Source: Massilia sp. KIM (GTDB lineage: Bacteria; Pseudomonadota; Gammaproteobacteria; Burkholderiales; Burkholderiaceae_D). From it: a DNA stretch of 64,000 bases. The stretch spans positions 372,001-436,000 of the forward strand of contig NZ_MVAD01000001.1 of assembly GCF_002007115.1 (NCBI RefSeq). The letters run 5' to 3'. Below, in pieces: positions 17,092 through 27,084 of the stretch. Under the pieces are notes generated by a model. The model was not told the origin of the DNA and did not search any database. It saw nothing but the letters and a program-made list of their open reading frames with translations. The translations under genes were made by a program, and so were the position numbers. Every line of letters starts with the position of its first letter. Positions within the stretch are counted from its first letter, which is position 1.

Positions 17092-18507
17092 ATGACCAAT
17101 ACGCTGCCCCTGCACCTGAGCCGCGAATCGGGCGAGGCCCTGGCCGACCAGATCGTCCGCTCGGTGGCGGCCCGCATCGAGGAGCGCCTGCTGCGCCCCG
17201 GCGCGCGCATGCCCTCGATCCGCCAGTTCGCCAGCGCCCACGGCGTCTCGGCCTTCACGGTGGTGGCGGGCTACGACCGCCTGGTGGCCCAGGGCTACCT
17301 GGAATCGCGCCGCGGCGCCGGCTTCTTCGTGCGCGAGCGGGTGCTGGCCGAGCGGCGCACGCCCGCGCCGGCGCCGGCGCGCGGTGCGGCGCCGCCGACC
17401 CTGGACGTGGCCTGGCTGATCCGCAGCATGTTCCGCCAGGCGCCCCTGCACCTGTCGCCGGGCGCGGGCGTGCTGCCGGCCGACTGGCTGGACGGCCCGG
17501 CGGTGGGCAACGCCCTCAAGGCCCTGAGCCGCCAGAACAGCAGCGGCCTGCTGAACTATGGCGCGCCCCAGGGCTTCCTGCCCCTGCGCCAGCAGTTGCA
17601 GCTCAAGCTGGCCGAGAACGAGATCGAGGCCGCGCCCGAGCAGATCGTCACGACCCTGGGCGTGACCCAGGCGCTGGACCTGGTGGCGCGCGAGTTCTGC
17701 CAGCCGGGCGACACGGTGCTGGTGGACGATCCGGCCTGGTTCCTGATGTTCGGGTCCTTCGCCGCGATGGGACTCAAGGTGGTCGGGGTGCGGCGCCTGG
17801 CCGACGGGCCGGACGTCGCCCAGCTCGCGCAACTGGCCGAGCTGCACAAGCCCTGCCTGTACGTGCTCAATTCGGTGCTGCACAATCCCAGTTCGACCTC
17901 GCTGTCGGCGGCCAAGGCCTTCCAGGTGCTGCGTTTGGCCGAGCAGCATGGCTTCACGGTGGTCGAGGACGACATCTACAGCGACCTGCATCCGGGCGGC
18001 GCCACGCGCCTGGCGGCGCTCGACCAGCTCCAGCGCGTGATCTACCTGGGCGGCTTTTCGAAATCGATGGCGGCCAACCTGCGGGTGGGCTTCATCGCCA
18101 CCTCGCCGGAGCGGGCCTTGCGCCTAGCCGACCGCAAGATGCTGGCGACCCTGACCACCAGCGACCTTGGCGAGCGGGTGGTGTACAAGGTCCTGTCCGA
18201 AGGCCACTACCGCAAGCATCTCGACCGCATCCGCTCCCGCCTGGACGCCGTGCGGCCGCGCGCCCTGCGCCAAATGGAAGCGCTCGGCATGCGCCCCGGC
18301 CCCGTCCCGTCGGCCGGCATGTTCGTCTGGCTCGACACCGGCTGCGACACCAATGTTCTGGCCGCGAAAGCGATGCAGGAAGACCTGCTGCTCGCCCCCG
18401 GCAGCCTGTTCTCCCCGAACCAGCTGCCGTCCACCTGGATGCGCCTGAACATCGCCACCCTGCAGGACGACAGCGTGTGGTCCTTCTTCGAACGCCACCT
18501 GCGCTGA
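17092..18507 (+). CDS. MocR-type transcriptional regulator (GntR HTH + aminotransferase domain)
   Basis: 471 residues. The N-terminal winged HTH of GntR type (about 8-80, with GARMPSIRQFASAHGVSAFTVVAGYDRL and YLESRRGAGFFV) is joined by a Pro/Ala linker to a fold-type I aminotransferase domain. It keeps the PLP-lysine segment GGFSKSMAANLRVGF and NPSSTSLS. Such proteins use PLP or an aldimine as ligand and do not transaminate in vivo. Divergent from the EamA/dehydratase/RidA operon, which it presumably controls. Confidence 0.92.
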   Translation: MTNTLPLHLSRESGEALADQIVRSVAARIEERLLRPGARMPSIRQFASAHGVSAFTVVAGYDRLVAQGYLESRRGAGFFVRERVLAERRTPAPAPARGAAPPTLDVAWLIRSMFRQAPLHLSPGAGVLPADWLDGPAVGNALKALSRQNSSGLLNYGAPQGFLPLRQQLQLKLAENEIEAAPEQIVTTLGVTQALDLVAREFCQPGDTVLVDDPAWFLMFGSFAAMGLKVVGVRRLADGPDVAQLAQLAELHKPCLYVLNSVLHNPSSTSLSAAKAFQVLRLAEQHGFTVVEDDIYSDLHPGGATRLAALDQLQRVIYLGGFSKSMAANLRVGFIATSPERALRLADRKMLATLTTSDLGERVVYKVLSEGHYRKHLDRIRSRLDAVRPRALRQMEALGMRPGPVPSAGMFVWLDTGCDTNVLAAKAMQEDLLLAPGSLFSPNQLPSTWMRLNIATLQDDSVWSFFERHLR

Positions 18508-18540
18508 CCCCGCAGCAAGACCCGCCGAAGAAAAAACCGG

Positions 18541-18600
18541 GGTCGGAGTCGAATTGTTTGACAACTTTGAGGAATTGCCCAAAAAGTCGACTCCGACCCT
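18541..18600 (+). repeat. 60-bp palindrome-ended repeat, copy 1
   Basis: A 60-bp unit beginning GGTCGGAGTCGA and ending TCGACTCCGACCCT, so the ends form a 12-bp perfect inverted repeat around a 34-bp AT-rich core. A T-run follows (18602-18608). Copy 2 starts exactly 180 bp downstream and differs at one base. It may act as a terminator for the MocR gene as well as being a dispersed element. Confidence 0.85.
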
Positions 18601-18720
18601 ATTTTTTTCCTGTCCGCGGCGTAAGAAAACCAGTTCGTAGCTTGCGCTTGCTCAGTTTGGCTTTGCTTGCCTTTGCGGCGTTCCATGCTTCGGCGAGCTC
18701 GGCCAGCCAAAATAAAATAG

Positions 18721-18780
18721 GGTCGGAGTCGAATTGTTTGACAACTTTGAGGAATTGCCCAAAAAGTCGACTCTGACCCT
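18721..18780 (+). repeat. 60-bp palindrome-ended repeat, copy 2
   Basis: Identical to copy 1 except at 18774 (T for C), which breaks one pair of the terminal stem. The 120 bp between copies (18601-18720) shows no gene. An apparent 99-codon reading frame crossing both copies simply translates the repeat twice. Bases 18781-18948 hold nothing recognisable. Confidence 0.85.
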
Positions 18781-18949
18781 AGTTTTATCTTTGCTCGTCA
18801 TGCGCTGCATCGCTGGACGCCGGAGGCGTCCTTCCGGTTCTGATGGGAAAAGGAAATTTGCATAAGCTTTTGTTATGCGGAAAATTGTTTGCAGGTAAGC
18901 TTATTTGTGCAAATTTTGTTGGCTTGGGGCCATTGTTGCGCGGATTGGG

Positions 18950-18977
18950 CTTGAAATCCTTGTCTTTCGCCCAATAT
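18950..18977 (+). promoter_or_regulatory. Sigma-32 (RpoH) heat-shock promoter of htpG
   Basis: CTTGAAA (18950-18956), a 13-bp spacer and CCCAATAT (18970-18977) match the RpoH consensus CTTGAAA-N11-16-CCCCATNT with one mismatch. It lies 41 bp upstream of the htpG ATG. htpG is a classic heat-shock gene, so the assignment is well supported by context. Confidence 0.8.
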
Positions 18978-19018
18978 GTGGGCGGTCTGTTTCAAACCAC
19001 ACTCACACGAGGAACAAG

Positions 19019-20938
<1,920 letters not shown>

Positions 20939-20965
20939 GTTCGTCTAAGCGTTAGCAAAAGCACG

Positions 20966-21260
20966 TCGTTCCCGCGAAGGCGGGAACCCAAGTAAGCATG
21001 CGTTTCAACGACGCTAGAAAACTTGGGTTCCCGCCTCCGCGGGAACGACGTTTTTGGGCAGGCGAGAATACTTGGGTTCCCGCCTGCGCGGGAAGTCGTA
21101 GGCGCCAGTGGCGCGTACGACGTTCTGGGGCAGACGATAATATTTGGGTTCCCGCCAAGGAGGCTGCCGAGGCCGGGAACGACGTTTTTGGGGCAGGCGA
21201 GAATACTTGGGTTCCCGCCTTCGCGGGAAGTCGTATGCGCCAGTGGCGCGTACGACGTTT
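20966..21260. repeat. REP-like palindromic repeat cluster (five units)
   Basis: Five units built on GTTCCCGC-N4-GCGGGAAC lie at 20968-20987, 21027-21046, ~21077-21094, ~21146-21180 (degenerate, long loop) and 21211-21229. Units 3 and 5 are followed by the same second hairpin (GTCGTA...GCGCCAGTGGCGC...TACGAC), giving two copies of a ~75-bp composite element. The first unit is inverted relative to the rest. This cluster fills the gap between htpG and the GFA gene and could attenuate or insulate transcripts. No protein-coding gene is seen. Confidence 0.85.
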
Positions 21261-21275
21261 TGGGGTGCGTGAGAA

Positions 21276-21674
21276 TTACAGATGCCGCGTCTCGGCCGGC
21301 GGCGTGGTCCAGTTGTCGTTGCGGCCATCGATGTAGCGCACCGGCGCGGCGATCAAGTCCTCGACCGGCACATCGTCCAGGCTCGCCACCGTTACCGCCA
21401 CGAACGGCCCACTAGTCGGCGCATCCCCGGTCGAAAACACGTTGATCCCGCACACGCCGCAAAAGCAATGCCCGTCGCGGCGCGCATGGAAACGGTACTC
21501 GCGCAGACTGTCCCGCCCTTGCAGCAGGCGAAAGGCCGACGGCGGCACCTGCGCCGCCCAGAAGCGCATCTTGGCGCACACGCTGCAGTTGCACTTGATC
21601 GTGCCGCGCGCCAGGTCGATATCGGCCTCGTAGCGCACCGCGCCGCAGTGGCAGCTGCCGTGATAGGTCTTCAC
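21276..21674 (-). CDS. GFA (CENP-V-type) zinc-binding family protein
   Basis: 132 residues from GTG 21674. Cysteine clusters SCHCGAVRY, KCNCSVC and HCFCGVCG are the zinc ligands of the glutathione-dependent formaldehyde-activating (GFA) fold. Most members bind zinc but lack proven formaldehyde or glutathione activity, so function is unassigned. The start overlaps the stop of the acetyltransferase gene (GTGA), the third gene of a three-gene overlapping operon. Confidence 0.88.
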   Translation of the reverse strand: MKTYHGSCHCGAVRYEADIDLARGTIKCNCSVCAKMRFWAAQVPPSAFRLLQGRDSLREYRFHARRDGHCFCGVCGINVFSTGDAPTSGPFVAVTVASLDDVPVEDLIAAPVRYIDGRNDNWTTPPAETRHL

Positions 21675-22198
21675 GCCGCGTTGCGCTCCCAGTCCGCGCG
21701 GTCGATCTCGTACAGCAGCACCGGATACCCGTCCCATACCTCCTCGCCGCGCAGACGCATCCCGAGCTTGCGCATCAGGTGGGCCGAGCGCTCGTTGTCC
21801 CGGTCGCAGACCGCGCACAGCAGCGGCGCCTCCAGTTCCTCGAAGGCGAAGCGCGCCATGCGTTGCGCCGCTTCCAGCGCATAGCCCATGCCCCAGCGGT
21901 TGGGCCGCAGACGCCAGCCGATTTCGTGCGGATTGGCCGGGTCGTGCCTGAGATGCTGGATGCAGCCGGCGCCGACCAGTTCCCCGGTCTGGCGCTCGAT
22001 GAAGCTCCACCATGAATAACCGAAGCGCGCCCAGCGCTCCTGCACGCGCGCGATGACGGCATGGGTCTCTTCCGGCGTCTCGGCCGCGCCGGTGATGTAG
22101 CGCATCACCTCGGGGTCGCCGTTAAGTACCCGCAGGCCAGCATAATGCGCTTCGCTCATCGGCTCCAGGCGCAGCCGCGCCGTCTCCAGGACCGTCAT
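21671..22198 (-). CDS. GNAT-family N-acetyltransferase (RimJ/RimL-like)
   Basis: 175 residues from ATG 22198 (overlapping the hydrolase stop as ATGA). The start TVLETARLRLEPMSEAHYAGL, the central EIGWRLRPNRWGMGYALEAAQRM acetyl-CoA loop and the NERSAHLMRKLGM segment are typical of RimJ/RimL-type acetyltransferases. Acceptor unknown. Middle gene of the hydrolase-GNAT-GFA operon. Confidence 0.9.
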   Translation of the reverse strand: MTVLETARLRLEPMSEAHYAGLRVLNGDPEVMRYITGAAETPEETHAVIARVQERWARFGYSWWSFIERQTGELVGAGCIQHLRHDPANPHEIGWRLRPNRWGMGYALEAAQRMARFAFEELEAPLLCAVCDRDNERSAHLMRKLGMRLRGEEVWDGYPVLLYEIDRADWERNAA

Positions 22199-22746
22199 GT
22201 CGCCCCCGTGACCTGGTCGCAGAACTCGGCCAGCAGGCGCTCGCCCTCCGGCCACTCGCCGTAACCCGACTCCGCGTTGATGTGCCCCCCGGCGCCGATG
22301 TCGACGAAGCGGCTGCCCCAGCTCGATGCGAACAGGCGCGCCCGCTCCGGCGTGACATAGGGATCGTCATTGCTGGCGACCACCAGGCTGGGGAAGGGCA
22401 GGGGCGCGAGCGGAATCGGTGCGAAGCCGTCGGCGGGCACCGGATAGCTCGGCGCCTCGACGTCGCTGGGCGCGACCAGGAAGGCGCCCGCGATCTTGAG
22501 CGGCGAGCCGCAGTGCGCCCAGTGCACGGCCAGCATGCAGCCCAGGCTATGGGCAACCAGGATGGGCGCGCCCTTGCAGTCGGCGATGGCGGCGTCGAGC
22601 TCGGCGACCCACTCGTCCTTCTGCGGGCTGGACCAGTCGCGGTGCGCCGCGCGAATCCACTTGGGATGACGCGCCTGCCACAGCGACTGCCAGTGCTGGG
22701 GGCCGGAATTCCACAGGCCGGCCAGGATCAAGACGTCGCATTTCAT
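22195..22746 (-). CDS. RBBP9/YdeN-family alpha/beta hydrolase
   Basis: 183 residues, typical length. ILAGLWNSGPQHWQSLW at the N-terminus, the nucleophile elbow VAHSLGCMLAVHW (Ser), ASNDDPYV (Asp) and GAGGHINAESGYGEWPEG (His) give a complete catalytic triad for this small serine-hydrolase family. Physiological substrate unknown. First gene of a three-gene operon with 4-bp overlaps. Confidence 0.9.
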   Translation of the reverse strand: MKCDVLILAGLWNSGPQHWQSLWQARHPKWIRAAHRDWSSPQKDEWVAELDAAIADCKGAPILVAHSLGCMLAVHWAHCGSPLKIAGAFLVAPSDVEAPSYPVPADGFAPIPLAPLPFPSLVVASNDDPYVTPERARLFASSWGSRFVDIGAGGHINAESGYGEWPEGERLLAEFCDQVTGAT

Positions 22747-22797
22747 GGGCTCTCCTCACAGCGGGTATCGGATTGCCGATTGTACAACGGAGCGCGT

Positions 22798-23649
22798 TTA
22801 CAGTTCCGTGCGCAGCGCGAACAGCTCGGGGAACAAGACCACGTCGAGCATCTTGCGCAGGTAGCTCACGCCGGCGGTGCCGCCGGTGCCGGTCTTGAAG
22901 CCGATGATGCGCTCGACCGTGCTGACGTGGCGGAAGCGCCAGAAGCGGAAGGCGGTCTCCATGTCGACCAGCTTCTCGGCCAGCTCGTACAGGGCCCAGT
23001 GGCGTTCGGTGTCGCGGTACACCTCGAGCCAGGCCGCCTTGACGCTGTCGTCGGCGCTGGTCGGCTCGGTCCAGTCGCGCTGCAGGCGCGCGGCGGCGAT
23101 CGGCAAGCCCTTGCGCGCCAGTAGCATCACCGCCTCGTCGTAAAGCGAGGGCGCGTGCAGCTCGCGCTCCAGCAGCGCATGCGCATCGGGGAATTTCTCA
23201 TGCACCGCCAGCAGGGCGCGGTTCTTGTTCCCGAGGATGAACTCGAGCTCGCGGTACTGGAAGGACTGGAAGCCCGAGGACGAGGCCAGGAAGGGGCGGA
23301 TCGCGGTGTACTCGGGCGGCGTCATCGTGGCCAGCACGTCCCAGGCATGGACCAGCTGGTCCATGATGCGCGCCACCCGGGCCAGCATCTTGAAGGCCGG
23401 CGGCAGGTTGTCGTCGCGGATGTGGCGGCGCACCGCCTGCAGCTCGTGCAGCATCAGCTTGATCCACAGTTCGCTGGTCTGGTGCTGGACGATGAACAGC
23501 ATCTCGTTGTGGTTGGGCGAGAGCGGGTGCTGGGCCGTGAGGATCTGGTTCAGGCCGAGGTAGTCGCCATAGCTCATGGACTCCTTGAAGTCCAGCTTGG
23601 CGCCGTGCCATTCGCCGGCCTGTGGATTGGTCTTGTCGTTCATGGTCAA
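22798..23649 (-). CDS. kynA: Tryptophan 2,3-dioxygenase
   Basis: 283 residues, matching bacterial enzymes. Haem dioxygenase opening the tryptophan indole ring to N-formylkynurenine. [18 protein letters not shown] contains the distal His and [22 protein letters not shown] the haem-ligating His and the substrate loop. MNDKTN, two codons later, is an alternative start. It is the third gene of kynB-kynU-kynA on the minus strand, starting 13 bp after kynU. Confidence 0.97.
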   Translation of the reverse strand: MTMNDKTNPQAGEWHGAKLDFKESMSYGDYLGLNQILTAQHPLSPNHNEMLFIVQHQTSELWIKLMLHELQAVRRHIRDDNLPPAFKMLARVARIMDQLVHAWDVLATMTPPEYTAIRPFLASSSGFQSFQYRELEFILGNKNRALLAVHEKFPDAHALLERELHAPSLYDEAVMLLARKGLPIAAARLQRDWTEPTSADDSVKAAWLEVYRDTERHWALYELAEKLVDMETAFRFWRFRHVSTVERIIGFKTGTGGTAGVSYLRKMLDVVLFPELFALRTEL

Positions 23650-23662
23650 TACTCGTGAAGGC

Positions 23663-24922
23663 TCAGGTCACGGCGCTGCGCTGGGCGCCGGCGTCGTAGG
23701 CATTGCGGTCGAGGATGTCCTTGAGGACCTCGACCGCGTCCCAGACCTCGGCGTAGCTGGTGTACAGGGGCGTGAAGCCGAAACGCATGATGTGCGGCTC
23801 GCGGTAGTCGCCGATCACGCCGCGCGCGATCAGGGCCTGCATCACGGCGTAGCCGTGCGGATGGGTGAAGCTGACCTGGCTGCCGCGCCGCGCATGCTCG
23901 CGCGGGGTGACGAGTTCGAGCGGGTGGCCGGCGCAGCGGCTTTCCACCAGCGCGATGAAGAGGTCGGTCAGGGCCAGCGACTTGGCGCGAATCGCTTCCA
24001 TGCTGGTCTCGGCGAAGATCTCCAGGCCGCACTCGACCAGCGACAGCGAGACCACCGGCTGGGTGCCGCACAGGGCGCGCCCGATGCCGTCGCAGGGCGC
24101 GAAGGCGGGGGCCATCGCGAAGGGCGCGGCATGGCCCCACCAGCCCGAGAGCGGATGGTCGAAGCGCGCCTGGTGGCGCTCGGGCACCCAGATGAAGGCC
24201 GGGGCACCGGGGCCGCCGTTCAGGTATTTGTAGGTGCAGCCGACCGCGAAGTCGGCTTCGGCGGCGTGCAGGTCGAGCGGCACCGCGCCGGCCGAGTGGG
24301 CCAGGTCCCAGACCGCCAGCGCGCCTTGCGCATGGGCGTGGCGGGTGAGGGCCGCCATGTCGTGCTGGTAGCCGGTGCGGTAGTTGACGTGGGTGAGCAT
24401 CAGCACCGCGCAGTCGGCGTCGACCGCGGCGGCAATCTCGTCCACGCCGTCGACCAGGCGCACCCGGTAGCCGCGGTCGAGCCAGCGGCTCAGGCCTTCG
24501 GCCATATAGATATCGGTCGGGAAGTTGCTGCGCTCGGTGACGATGGTGCGGCGGCCGCTCGCCGGCCCCTGGGCCTGGAGCTGGAGCGCGGCGGCCAGGG
24601 CCTTGAACAAATTGAGCGAGGTGGTGTCGGTAACCGCCACCTCGCCGGCGCGCGCGCCCAGCAGCGGGGCCAGGCGGTCGCCCAGGCGCTTGGGCATGTC
24701 GAACCAGCCGGCCGTGTTCCAGCTCGTGATCAGGTCGCGGCCCCATTCGCGCGCCACGACCTCCTGGGCGCGCGCCAGCGCGGCCCGGGGCCGGGCGCCG
24801 AGCGAGTTCCCGTCCAGGTAGATCACGCCCTCGGGCAGGTCGAAGCGTTCGCGCAGGGCGCGCAGCGGGTCGTCGGCGTCGCGGGCCAGGCAGGCCTCGC
24901 GGGTCAGGGTAGTCATGCTCAT
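23663..24922 (-). CDS. kynU: Kynureninase
   Basis: 419 residues from ATG 24922, overlapping the kynB stop by 4 bp (ATGA). PLP enzyme cleaving kynurenine to anthranilate and alanine. [13 protein letters not shown] at the N-terminus, [14 protein letters not shown] and the PLP-lysine segment [16 protein letters not shown] are diagnostic, as is the [12 protein letters not shown]-terminal block. Middle step gene of the kynBUA operon. Confidence 0.97.
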   Translation of the reverse strand: MSMTTLTREACLARDADDPLRALRERFDLPEGVIYLDGNSLGARPRAALARAQEVVAREWGRDLITSWNTAGWFDMPKRLGDRLAPLLGARAGEVAVTDTTSLNLFKALAAALQLQAQGPASGRRTIVTERSNFPTDIYMAEGLSRWLDRGYRVRLVDGVDEIAAAVDADCAVLMLTHVNYRTGYQHDMAALTRHAHAQGALAVWDLAHSAGAVPLDLHAAEADFAVGCTYKYLNGGPGAPAFIWVPERHQARFDHPLSGWWGHAAPFAMAPAFAPCDGIGRALCGTQPVVSLSLVECGLEIFAETSMEAIRAKSLALTDLFIALVESRCAGHPLELVTPREHARRGSQVSFTHPHGYAVMQALIARGVIGDYREPHIMRFGFTPLYTSYAEVWDAVEVLKDILDRNAYDAGAQRSAVT

Positions 24923-25578
24923 GCGGTTTCCTTGTGGGGCAGGGCGCGGACGAGTTGGCGTAATACTGCCCGGACCGGGCTGGCGTCCATGCCGGCGAAT
25001 TTCAGGGGCAGGGCGATCAGCTCGTAGTCGCCCTCGGGGACCTCGTCCAGCACCACGCCCTCCAGGATGGCCATGCGGGCCGCGCGCACCGCGTGGTGGG
25101 CGTCCAGGGTCTTGGAGTCCTGCGGGTCGAGCGAGGCGGCGTCGGTGCCGACCAGGACGACGCCGCGGCTGGCCAGCAGCGCGATGGCGGCCGGGCTGAT
25201 GGCGGCGAAGCCGGGGTCCCAGCTTGTTTGCGGCGCCTGCGCGTAGGTACGCAGCAGGACGCGCGGCGGCGTGCCTTCCAGGCGGCCGGCCAGGTCGGCG
25301 GCGTCCACCAGCCTGGCGCCGATGCAGTGGATCACCCGGCAGGGGCCGAGGTAGGGCATCAGGTCGACCCGGTCGATGCTGGCGCCCTCGGGATCGTAGT
25401 GCGAGGGCGCGTCGGTATGGGCGCCGAGGTGGGTCGTCATGGTCATGCGGCTGACGTGCACCGGGCAACCATTACCGATCTGCCAGGTGGGAGCGGCCTC
25501 GAACGGCGTGTCGCCGGGCCAAACCGGGATATCGGCCGAGATCGTCGGGCTGATGTCCCAGAGTTGTGGAGCTTCCAT
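24919..25578 (-). CDS. kynB: Kynurenine formamidase (arylformamidase)
   Basis: 219 residues of the metal-dependent cyclase/KynB family. [12 protein letters not shown] carries the His/Asp metal ligands and [18 protein letters not shown] is the conserved N-terminus. It hydrolyses N-formylkynurenine to kynurenine. First gene of kynB-kynU-kynA, which converts tryptophan to anthranilate. It is divergent from flhDC across a 576-bp intergenic region. Confidence 0.96.
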   Translation of the reverse strand: MEAPQLWDISPTISADIPVWPGDTPFEAAPTWQIGNGCPVHVSRMTMTTHLGAHTDAPSHYDPEGASIDRVDLMPYLGPCRVIHCIGARLVDAADLAGRLEGTPPRVLLRTYAQAPQTSWDPGFAAISPAAIALLASRGVVLVGTDAASLDPQDSKTLDAHHAVRAARMAILEGVVLDEVPEGDYELIALPLKFAGMDASPVRAVLRQLVRALPHKETA

Positions 25579-25721
25579 GTGGACCCCTTTATTCCTTGAA
25601 GCTTAAACAATTGCTTAGCCCCGCAGTGTAACAAGTTCCCCGCATGGCGCCTAATGGTTGATGTACGTTCGACAAGCTTTATTGGACCAGAATTTTTTTT
25701 ATTTTTTTTTGCGTCCTGGCC

Positions 25722-25748
25722 TAAAGTTCCTCGAAACCCGTCCGTTAA
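25722..25748 (+). promoter_or_regulatory. Sigma-28 (FliA)-type promoter 1 upstream of flhD
   Basis: TAAAGTTC, an 11-bp spacer and TCCGTTAA, against the enterobacterial FliA consensus TAAAGTTT-N11-GCCGATAA (7/8 and 6/8 matches, exact spacing). It is preceded by an A/T run at 25691-25710. Confidence 0.6.
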
Positions 25749-25796
25749 GAATCCCAGATAGGCAGTAATGGGTCGAAAAATTTTTTCAAACAGCCC

Positions 25797-25823
25797 TAAA
25801 GTTCTCCGCGTGGCAGTCGATAA
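25797..25823 (+). promoter_or_regulatory. Sigma-28 (FliA)-type promoter 2 upstream of flhD
   Basis: TAAAGTTC, 11-bp spacer, GTCGATAA: the best of the three (7/8 and 7/8). It starts 75 bp after promoter 1 and follows a second A/T run (25776-25786). Confidence 0.7.
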
Positions 25824-25869
25824 CAGGGGTGGAAGGGCAGGGAAGATGAAAAAAATTTTCAAAAAACCC

Positions 25870-25896
25870 TAAAGTTCTCCTAAAGCCTGTCGTTAA
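25870..25896 (+). promoter_or_regulatory. Sigma-28 (FliA)-type promoter 3 upstream of flhD
   Basis: TAAAGTTC, 11-bp spacer, GTCGTTAA (7/8 and 6/8). It starts 73 bp after promoter 2 and follows a third A/T run (25850-25866). The flhD ATG lies 258 bp downstream of its -10 box. Confidence 0.65.
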
Positions 25897-26154
25897 ACGT
25901 CTCAGGTACGCGACAGATCAAGTCGAAGCCTGGCCACAATTCAGGGTGTCTCCCGGCGCCGTCTCCCTCCCCGGTTTCATAGGGGAATCAGAGTGATCCA
26001 GAAGGGTTTGTCAGACAAACTCCTACGGGTCCTGTCCGTCGTTCGCGGACGAAAAATACAGACTTTCTCCAATTCCGCAAAAGTTTCCCCACGGTCAGAA
26101 TCTATCTCAACGGCAACACATTAGTCGCCGGTTCAACACCAACGGAGAGAGAAA
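25897..26154 (+). other. flhDC leader/upstream region with inverted repeats
   Basis: No gene is seen in this stretch. It contains a near-perfect palindrome GTTTGTC-A-GACAAAC (26006-26020) and a short GTCCG...CGGAC hairpin (26034-26050). A good Shine-Dalgarno GGAGAG lies just before flhD. The palindrome is a candidate binding site for a dimeric regulator of flhDC, or part of a structured 5' leader if transcription starts at the sigma-28-type promoters. Confidence 0.4.
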
Positions 26155-26472
26155 ATGACTGCGAACGACATGATGGCTGAAATTCGTGATGCTAACCTGA
26201 GCTACCTGATGCTCGCCCAGCAGATGATCCGCGCCGACAAGGTCACCGCAATCTTCCGCCTCGGTATCTCGGCCGATATCGCCGACCTGATCGAAGGCAT
26301 GAGCAACGCCCAGATCCTGAAGCTCGCAGGCGGCAACATGATGCTGGCCCGCTTCCGCTTCGACGACACCGCCATCCTCGGCATGCTGACCAGCCACACC
26401 AAGGAACGCAGCCTGGCCCAGTCGCACGCCGCCATCCTGATGGCCGGCCAGCCGGTCGAAGAGATCGTATAA
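26155..26472 (+). CDS. flhD: Flagellar master regulator FlhD
   Basis: 105 residues. IRDANLSYLMLAQQMIRADKV and FRLGISADIADLIEGMSNAQILKLA are the conserved FlhD dimer and FlhC-contact segments. With FlhC it forms the FlhD4C2 activator of flagellar genes in enterics and betaproteobacteria. flhC follows after 50 bp. The upstream region carries three FliA-type promoters, unusual for the gene at the top of the cascade. Confidence 0.97.
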   Translation: MTANDMMAEIRDANLSYLMLAQQMIRADKVTAIFRLGISADIADLIEGMSNAQILKLAGGNMMLARFRFDDTAILGMLTSHTKERSLAQSHAAILMAGQPVEEIV

Positions 26473-26522
26473 TCCGCCTGACGGCCGGTCCCGGCCGGTT
26501 GTGAACAGGTCCGGAGCAGTTT

Positions 26523-27062
26523 ATGAGCAAAAAGAGCGTCGTCACGGAAGCACAGGAAATCCAGCTCGCGATCGAACTGATCAACCTGGGCGCCCGCCTG
26601 CAGTTGCTCGAGACCGAAGTCTCGCTGTCGCGTGAACGCCTGCTCAAGCTGTACAAGGAACTCAAGGGTGTCTCTCCACCCAAGGGCATGCTGCCGTTCT
26701 CGACCGACTGGTTCCTGACCTGGCAACCGAACATCCATTCCTCGCTCTTCATCAATATCCATAACTTCCTGGTCGAACATGCCGGCGCCACCGGCATCGA
26801 GGCGGTGATGAAGGCCTACAAGCTCTACCTCGAACAGATGCCGCCCGAGCCGGGCGAAGAGCCGCTGCTGTCCCTGACCCGCGCCTGGACCCTGGTGCGC
26901 TTCTTCCAGAGCGGCATGCTGCAACTGGCCCCATGCAGCAAGTGCCAGGGCAAGTTCGTCGTCAATTCCCTCGACCTGAACGCCGATTACCAGTGCGGCC
27001 TGTGCCACATGCCTTCGCGTGCCGGCAAGACCCGCAAGGCCAAGGACGCGGCCAGCCAGTAA
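26523..27062 (+). CDS. flhC: Flagellar master regulator FlhC
   Basis: 179 residues with the four zinc-binding cysteines C138, C141, C158 and C161 (CSKC and CGLC) that define FlhC. The N-terminal [31 protein letters not shown] is the DNA-binding part. Forms FlhD4C2 with FlhD. The methyltransferase gene starts 22 bp after its stop, suggesting one transcript. Confidence 0.97.
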   Translation: MSKKSVVTEAQEIQLAIELINLGARLQLLETEVSLSRERLLKLYKELKGVSPPKGMLPFSTDWFLTWQPNIHSSLFINIHNFLVEHAGATGIEAVMKAYKLYLEQMPPEPGEEPLLSLTRAWTLVRFFQSGMLQLAPCSKCQGKFVVNSLDLNADYQCGLCHMPSRAGKTRKAKDAASQ

Positions 27063-27084
27063 GGCCGGCCCGGCGAGCCGCTGC

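Noticed and set aside
18477..18776. 99-codon frame with a signal-peptide-like middle
   Set aside because: It translates the 60-bp repeat twice and the hydrophobic part is chance; no ribosome site.
18541..18780. Possible CRISPR array from two 60-bp repeats
   Set aside because: Only two units, 120-bp spacer, terminal palindrome and no cas genes.
25443..25862. 139-codon minus-strand frame upstream of kynB
   Set aside because: Covers the promoter repeats and overlaps kynB out of frame; low-complexity start and no family.
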